Positions 60,751 through 64,000 of a stretch of DNA of 64,000 bases are shown piece after piece. Every line of letters begins with the position of its first letter. Position 1 is the first letter of the stretch. Source of the DNA: Sphingosinicella xenopeptidilytica (GTDB lineage Bacteria > Pseudomonadota > Alphaproteobacteria > Sphingomonadales > Sphingomonadaceae); the NCBI RefSeq assembly GCF_042676985.1, contig NZ_JBHTIK010000007.1, positions 16,059 through 80,058 on the forward strand, read 5' to 3'. The notes under the pieces are model-generated. The model saw only the letters and a program-made list of their open reading frames with translations. It made no database searches and was not told where the DNA came from. A program made the translations under genes and the position numbers.

Positions 60751-60767
60751 AGCAAGGGTTGTGCCAG
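60751..60767 (-). promoter_or_regulatory. Sigma-54 promoter of the psp operon
   Basis: On the minus strand the sequence CTGGCACAACCCTTGCT fits the -24/-12 consensus (TGGCAC-N5-TTGC). GG and GC have the standard spacing. It points to the small exported ORF and pspA, with divergent pspF on the other side. The -24 half overlaps a palindrome (60761-60779). Confidence 0.88.
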
Positions 60768-60779
60768 TTTTTCTGGCAC
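60761..60779. repeat. Palindrome at the -24 element of the psp promoter
   Basis: GTGCCAG and CTGGCAC are separated by five T on the plus strand. It lies on the sigma-54 -24 element and in the 5' region of pspF. It could bind a regulator, or be an accident of TGGCAC occurring twice in opposite directions. Confidence 0.5.
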
Positions 60780-60888
60780 GCTGTGATTTGTGTGTTTTCA
60801 ATACGTTATGCATATTTCGGTTGGAGACTGGCGAAATTTCCCTATGTGCGTATTGCAAAAAATTGGGGAAATTTGCTAAATATTGGCA

Positions 60889-61902
60889 ATGAAGGACTCG
60901 GTGACTCTCGTTGGCCAATCGACCGAGCTGCTCGATGCGATCGAGCGGGCGAGCCTTGCTGCTGCGCTCAACCGCCCCGTGCTCGTCATCGGCGAGCGCG
61001 GAACCGGTAAGGAGATGGTCGCGGAGCGTTTGCACCGCCTCAGTCTCCGGTGGGATGAGCCGTTCATCGCGATGAACTGTGCGGCGATGTCCGAAAACCT
61101 CATCGATGCCGAGCTCTTCGGCTACGAGGCCGGGGCCTTCACCGGTGCAACCTCGGCCCGCCGCGGGCGGTTCGAGGAGGCGGACGGGGGCACGCTGTTC
61201 CTGGACGAGGTCGGCACGCTGTCTTCCGCCGCGCAGGAGCGCCTGCTGCGCGTCGTCGAATATGGCGAGCTGACGCGCCTCGGCGCGAACCGGCCGCTCA
61301 CCGTCGACGTGCGCATCGTCGGTGCCACCAACGAGGATCTGCCCGCGCTTGTCGACAAGGGGCGCTTCCGCGCCGACCTGCTCGACCGGCTGTCGTTCGA
61401 AGTGATCACGCTGCCGCCGCTGCGCGCGCGTTCCGACGATATCATGGAACTGGCGAACCATTTCGCGCGCCGCATGTCCGTTGAGCTCGGCTGGCCGGAC
61501 TTTCCGGGGTTCAGTCGCGAAGTACGCCAGCAACTGCGCGCCTACGCATGGCCGGGCAACGTCCGCGAGCTGAAGAACGTCGTGGAGCGCGCGCTCTACC
61601 GCTGGGGCGATCCGGCGACGCCCGTTGATGCGCTACAGTTCGATCCGTTCGACTCCCCGTGGCGGCCGAGGCAATCGATCGTGATGGCGGGCGCGGAGCC
61701 CGCAGTCGCGGCCGCCGAGCAGCGCGCTGCGGTCAGCGACCTGCGCGCCGCGATGGCGGAATATGAACGGGACATTCTCGTCCGCACGCTCGAAACCTGC
61801 CGCTACAACCAGCGCGCCGCCGCAGAGGCGCTCGCCGTCACCTACGATCAGCTCAGGCACTGTATGCGCCGCCACGGCCTGCTCCGGGCTGCGACATCCT
61901 GA
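60889..61902 (+). CDS. pspF: PspF-type sigma-54 activator
   Basis: 337-residue AAA+ enhancer-binding protein without an N-terminal receiver, as PspF. Walker A is GERGTGKE (about 35-42), GAFTGA (82-87) contacts sigma-54, and GGTLFLDEV is Walker B. The C-terminal Fis-type helix-turn-helix is near NQRAAAEALAVTYDQLRHCM. ATG 60889 is used, with a TTG at 60883 as an alternative. It is divergent from the sigma-54-driven psp operon that it should control under PspA. Confidence 0.95.
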   Translation: MKDSVTLVGQSTELLDAIERASLAAALNRPVLVIGERGTGKEMVAERLHRLSLRWDEPFIAMNCAAMSENLIDAELFGYEAGAFTGATSARRGRFEEADGGTLFLDEVGTLSSAAQERLLRVVEYGELTRLGANRPLTVDVRIVGATNEDLPALVDKGRFRADLLDRLSFEVITLPPLRARSDDIMELANHFARRMSVELGWPDFPGFSREVRQQLRAYAWPGNVRELKNVVERALYRWGDPATPVDALQFDPFDSPWRPRQSIVMAGAEPAVAAAEQRAAVSDLRAAMAEYERDILVRTLETCRYNQRAAAEALAVTYDQLRHCMRRHGLLRAATS

Positions 61903-61974
61903 CCTACGCAACCTCGGGCGTTTCTCTGCGTTTTCCAGAAAACCTTTCCTGCTTTTCCGCTCCGAGGAGACACG

Positions 61975-62568
61975 ATGGCCATCGAATTCCCGCCCCTGCC
62001 GTTCGCCCGCGACGCGCTGGAGCCGCACATGTCCGCCCGCACGCTCGATTTCCATCACGGCAAGCATCACAAGGCTTATGTCGAAAAGACCAATGCCGCG
62101 ATCGCCGGCACGCCGCTTGAGGACAAGCCGATCGAGGAGATCGTCCGCGCCGCGAAGGCGAAGGGCGATCAGTCGCTCTTCAACAATGCGGCGCAGACCT
62201 GGAATCACACGTTCTTCTGGAATTCGTTGTCGCCGGAGCCCACCGGGCCGGAAGGCAAGCTGAAGGATCTGATCGACTCGGCTTTCGGCGGCCTCTCCAA
62301 GTTCAACGAAGCCTTCAAGGCGGAAGCGACCGGTCATTTCGGCAGCGGATGGGCGTGGCTCTGCCAGGAGGGCGCAGGCGGGCTCAAGATCATTTCGACC
62401 CACGATGCCGACTCTGCGCTCGTTCACGAAGGGCTTAACCCACTCATCACGCTCGATGTTTGGGAGCACGCCTATTATCTGGATTACCAGAATGCCCGAC
62501 CCGACTTCGTAGACGATTTCTTAACGAATACGATAAACTGGTCTTTTGCGGCGACCAATCTTCGTTGA
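61975..62568 (+). CDS. sodB: Superoxide dismutase, Fe type
   Basis: 197-residue Fe/Mn-SOD. Metal ligands are His27, His78 (TWNHTFFW), Asp161 and His165 (DVWEHAYY). The Gln in AAQTWNH is placed as in iron enzymes. No signal peptide, so cytoplasmic. GAGGAGA precedes the ATG. It turns superoxide into peroxide and oxygen. Confidence 0.96.
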   Translation: MAIEFPPLPFARDALEPHMSARTLDFHHGKHHKAYVEKTNAAIAGTPLEDKPIEEIVRAAKAKGDQSLFNNAAQTWNHTFFWNSLSPEPTGPEGKLKDLIDSAFGGLSKFNEAFKAEATGHFGSGWAWLCQEGAGGLKIISTHDADSALVHEGLNPLITLDVWEHAYYLDYQNARPDFVDDFLTNTINWSFAATNLR

Positions 62569-62649
62569 TGAAATGTTGCGGACAAAAGAAAATAGGAAAT
62601 TAACCGACATTTCGACTCCGTAATTACAATCACTTCGCCTGTCTTAACC

Positions 62650-62674
62650 ATCAAAGTGTCGCACGACACTTGAT
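62650..62674. repeat. Inverted repeat between sodB and the lipoprotein gene
   Basis: ATCAA(A)GTGTCG pairs with CGACACTTGAT across a 2-base centre, with one bulged A. No T-run follows. It may be an operator or a weak terminator for sodB. Confidence 0.45.
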
Positions 62675-62710
62675 GTATTAGGCATTTGTTTAGAGTTGGC
62701 GCCCAAGAAT

Positions 62711-62747
62711 CCCCTCAAATCCGCAATTTTGCGGTCACAACGAGGGG
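62711..62747 (+). promoter_or_regulatory. Nested hairpin before the lipoprotein start
   Basis: Outer stem CCCCTC (62711-62716) with GAGGGG (62742-62747), inner stem CCGCA with TGCGG (62721-62734). It ends 12 bases before the ATG and could affect translation. It has no resemblance to a known riboswitch. Confidence 0.35.
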
Positions 62748-62759
62748 TCGTTGGGGTCA

Positions 62760-64000
62760 ATGAACATTTATTCTGCTGGGCGTCTGCGCGGCCGGGGCCA
62801 GCCTGTGGCTTTTCTGTCCGCGTTCATTCTTCTGTCGGCCTGTGGCGGCGGCAGTTCTGGTGGCACGCAAACCGATGCGGGCGGCACCACGCCGCCGACG
62901 GCAGCCCCGTCGGACCCGTCTCCGACGCCCACACCGACGCCCACACCGACGCCGACGCCGACGCCCACACCGACGCCGACACCCACACCGACGCCCACAC
63001 CGACGCCGACACCAACTCCGACGCCGACACCCACACCGACGCCAACTCCCACGCCGACGCCTCCACCGGCTGATCCGGCGATGCCTTCTGGTCCGGTCAG
63101 CGTGTCCGTGGCTGGCGCGCGGCTTTCCGCGACGGCGATGGACACGATCACCACCCCGACCGGCACATGGCCCGTCAGCGATCTCGGGCCCGTCAGCGGC
63201 GGCCGCGCCTATCTTTTCGGGCTTGCAAGCCGCCCGACGTGGTGGAGCGTCTGCATCGTCCGCTATGCAGTGCCGAACGACACGTCCGTCGGCGAGCGCC
63301 GCTATGCGCTGTCCGTCAGCGGAGTGGAAACGTCGCTCTCCGTGCTGAACGGTAGCATGAAGTGCATCGACAACGGCGAACCGATCGCGCCGTCCATGGA
63401 CCGGCTCCGTACCGCGGTCAGCGCGAAGCGTGTGCTGCCTTATACGAGTGCGGCCTTCGCCGGTTGGCCGAAATCTCCCACGTTACAGACCAACCGGACC
63501 GACGAGAACAAGATCGGTTACGTTCCGGGGCGCATTTATGGCAAATCGGGCATGAACAACGCCATTGCCTATGCCATTACCGGGGCTGGCGGCGAATATG
63601 GATCGTCGCGCGGGTTCATTTCCGGCGACGACACCGTAATGATCGCAGCGGCTTTTGCGGGGAACAGCGCGGTCTTCAACGAAGCGTCCGAACAGAATCG
63701 CATCCAGACGCTCTACGGCCTGAGCCTTCCGAACCTCGCGATCTGGTCCGAAAACCACAACATGCTTCGGGATCCCCAGATTCCGCTTAGTGGGGACAGG
63801 GCTTACATCAACGAAGGTAGCAGTTCCAAAGCCGACAGCATGGGTGATGAAGGCGAATGGTGCGCTCCGGCCGACTACCCATGGCTGAGCCAGATCAGCG
63901 CCACCGCCGGCACGTGCTACGCACACGGTCGCGATGAAGCGCATTTGTTCAATCATGGCTATGCGTACTGGCTTGCGACGGGAGATCCGCGCGCGGCGAT
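62760..64000 (+). CDS. Large lipoprotein with Pro-Thr repeats, N-terminal part (runs off window)
   Basis: The frame from ATG 62760 stays open to base 64000 (over 413 codons), so the gene is partial. The N-terminus is a lipoprotein signal with lipobox LLSAC (Cys about 27) and GGGSSGG. Codons 62922-63059 encode exactly 23 Pro-Thr pairs, using mixed codons, then PPP: a stiff surface linker. After it comes a small beta-type domain (VSVSVAGARLSA) and a region with AIAYAITGAGGEYGSSRG and DEAHLFNHGYAYWLATGD, which I cannot name. The last part resembles helix-rich hydrolases only vaguely. TTGGGGT precedes the ATG. Confidence 0.82.
   Translation, partial: MNIYSAGRLRGRGQPVAFLSAFILLSACGGGSSGGTQTDAGGTTPPTAAPSDPSPTPTPTPTPTPTPTPTPTPTPTPTPTPTPTPTPTPTPTPTPTPTPTPPPADPAMPSGPVSVSVAGARLSATAMDTITTPTGTWPVSDLGPVSGGRAYLFGLASRPTWWSVCIVRYAVPNDTSVGERRYALSVSGVETSLSVLNGSMKCIDNGEPIAPSMDRLRTAVSAKRVLPYTSAAFAGWPKSPTLQTNRTDENKIGYVPGRIYGKSGMNNAIAYAITGAGGEYGSSRGFISGDDTVMIAAAFAGNSAVFNEASEQNRIQTLYGLSLPNLAIWSENHNMLRDPQIPLSGDRAYINEGSSSKADSMGDEGEWCAPADYPWLSQISATAGTCYAHGRDEAHLFNHGYAYWLATGDPRAA

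Noticed and set aside
60773..60790. A second sigma-54 promoter pointing to pspF
   Set aside because: TGGCAC is present on the plus strand but no TTGC follows at the right distance, so only the minus-strand promoter is accepted.
62922..63059. A CRISPR or tandem non-coding repeat
   Set aside because: The unit is 6 bases, there are no spacers, and it is in frame as Pro-Thr codons.
62768..63166. Minus-strand open frame with a long Gly-Val repeat
   Set aside because: It is the antisense of the Pro-Thr codons of the lipoprotein gene. The plus-strand frame has a start, ribosome site and lipoprotein signal and continues to the window end.

Overview
The window is about 64 kb of GC-rich (roughly 65%) chromosomal DNA with alphaproteobacterial gene order. 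The best fit is a member of the Sphingomonadales. The reasons are the run chvI-chvG-hprK-rapZ-EIIA-HPr next to pckA, a PEP-CTERM protein, Flp-type pilins, many TonB/sugar-uptake and glycoside genes, and a large phage-shock locus. The genus cannot be fixed from this sequence. No insertion sequence, prophage, CRISPR array, rRNA or replication origin was seen; one tRNA (Arg, CCT) is present.

Region 1 (1-11016): a substrate-binding protein cut by the left edge, divergent from a TctD/TctE-like two-component system. Then follows a group of mostly exported hydrolases: M20 peptidase, PepSY membrane protein, SGNH esterase, a class A beta-lactamase-like enzyme with an altered omega loop, and a D-aminoacylase. 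A leftward operon encodes a RidA-like protein, an M19 dipeptidase and 4-hydroxybenzoate hydroxylase (PobA).

Region 2 (11105-32780): a rhamnoside utilisation locus. It has an HSL-type esterase, a GH78 alpha-L-rhamnosidase, a GPH-family symporter, a DeoR regulator, a TonB-dependent receptor, a two-cupin isomerase-like protein, an unfamiliar large glycosidase-like protein, a Gfo/Idh/MocA oxidoreductase, a PhyH dioxygenase and an FMN alpha-hydroxy-acid dehydrogenase. The core pathway follows: a fused rhamnulose-phosphate aldolase/lactaldehyde dehydrogenase, L-rhamnose isomerase and an FGGY kinase. Inferred flow: outer-membrane uptake, ester and glycoside cleavage, rhamnose to rhamnulose to rhamnulose-1-P, then DHAP plus lactaldehyde, lactate and pyruvate. 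Two copies of a twin-hairpin element lie in this region.

Region 3 (32878-46170): a PEP-CTERM protein, SMR efflux, a GNAT protein, tRNA-Arg, DUF1178, a nitrilase-family amidase, grxC, comF, a methyltransferase, mutT, two Flp pilins, an M48 lipoprotein protease, a four-gene MCE/Mla-type lipid transport operon and an SMP-30 lactonase.

Region 4 (46294-57672): rmuC, a SpoU methyltransferase, the regulatory PTS (HPr, EIIA) with RapZ, HprK and ChvGI, divergent pckA, DUF937, a J-domain protein, two PaaI thioesterases, a SufE-like protein and a zinc-ribbon protein.

Region 5 (57691-61902): an expanded phage-shock (Psp) locus. PspF is divergent from a leftward operon with a near-consensus sigma-54 promoter. 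The operon encodes a tiny exported protein, PspA, PspB, two PspC proteins and four more small membrane proteins that share a PspB-like C-terminal tail. This is the most unusual part of the window. The right end holds an Fe-type superoxide dismutase and the start of a lipoprotein gene with 23 Pro-Thr repeats that runs off the window.
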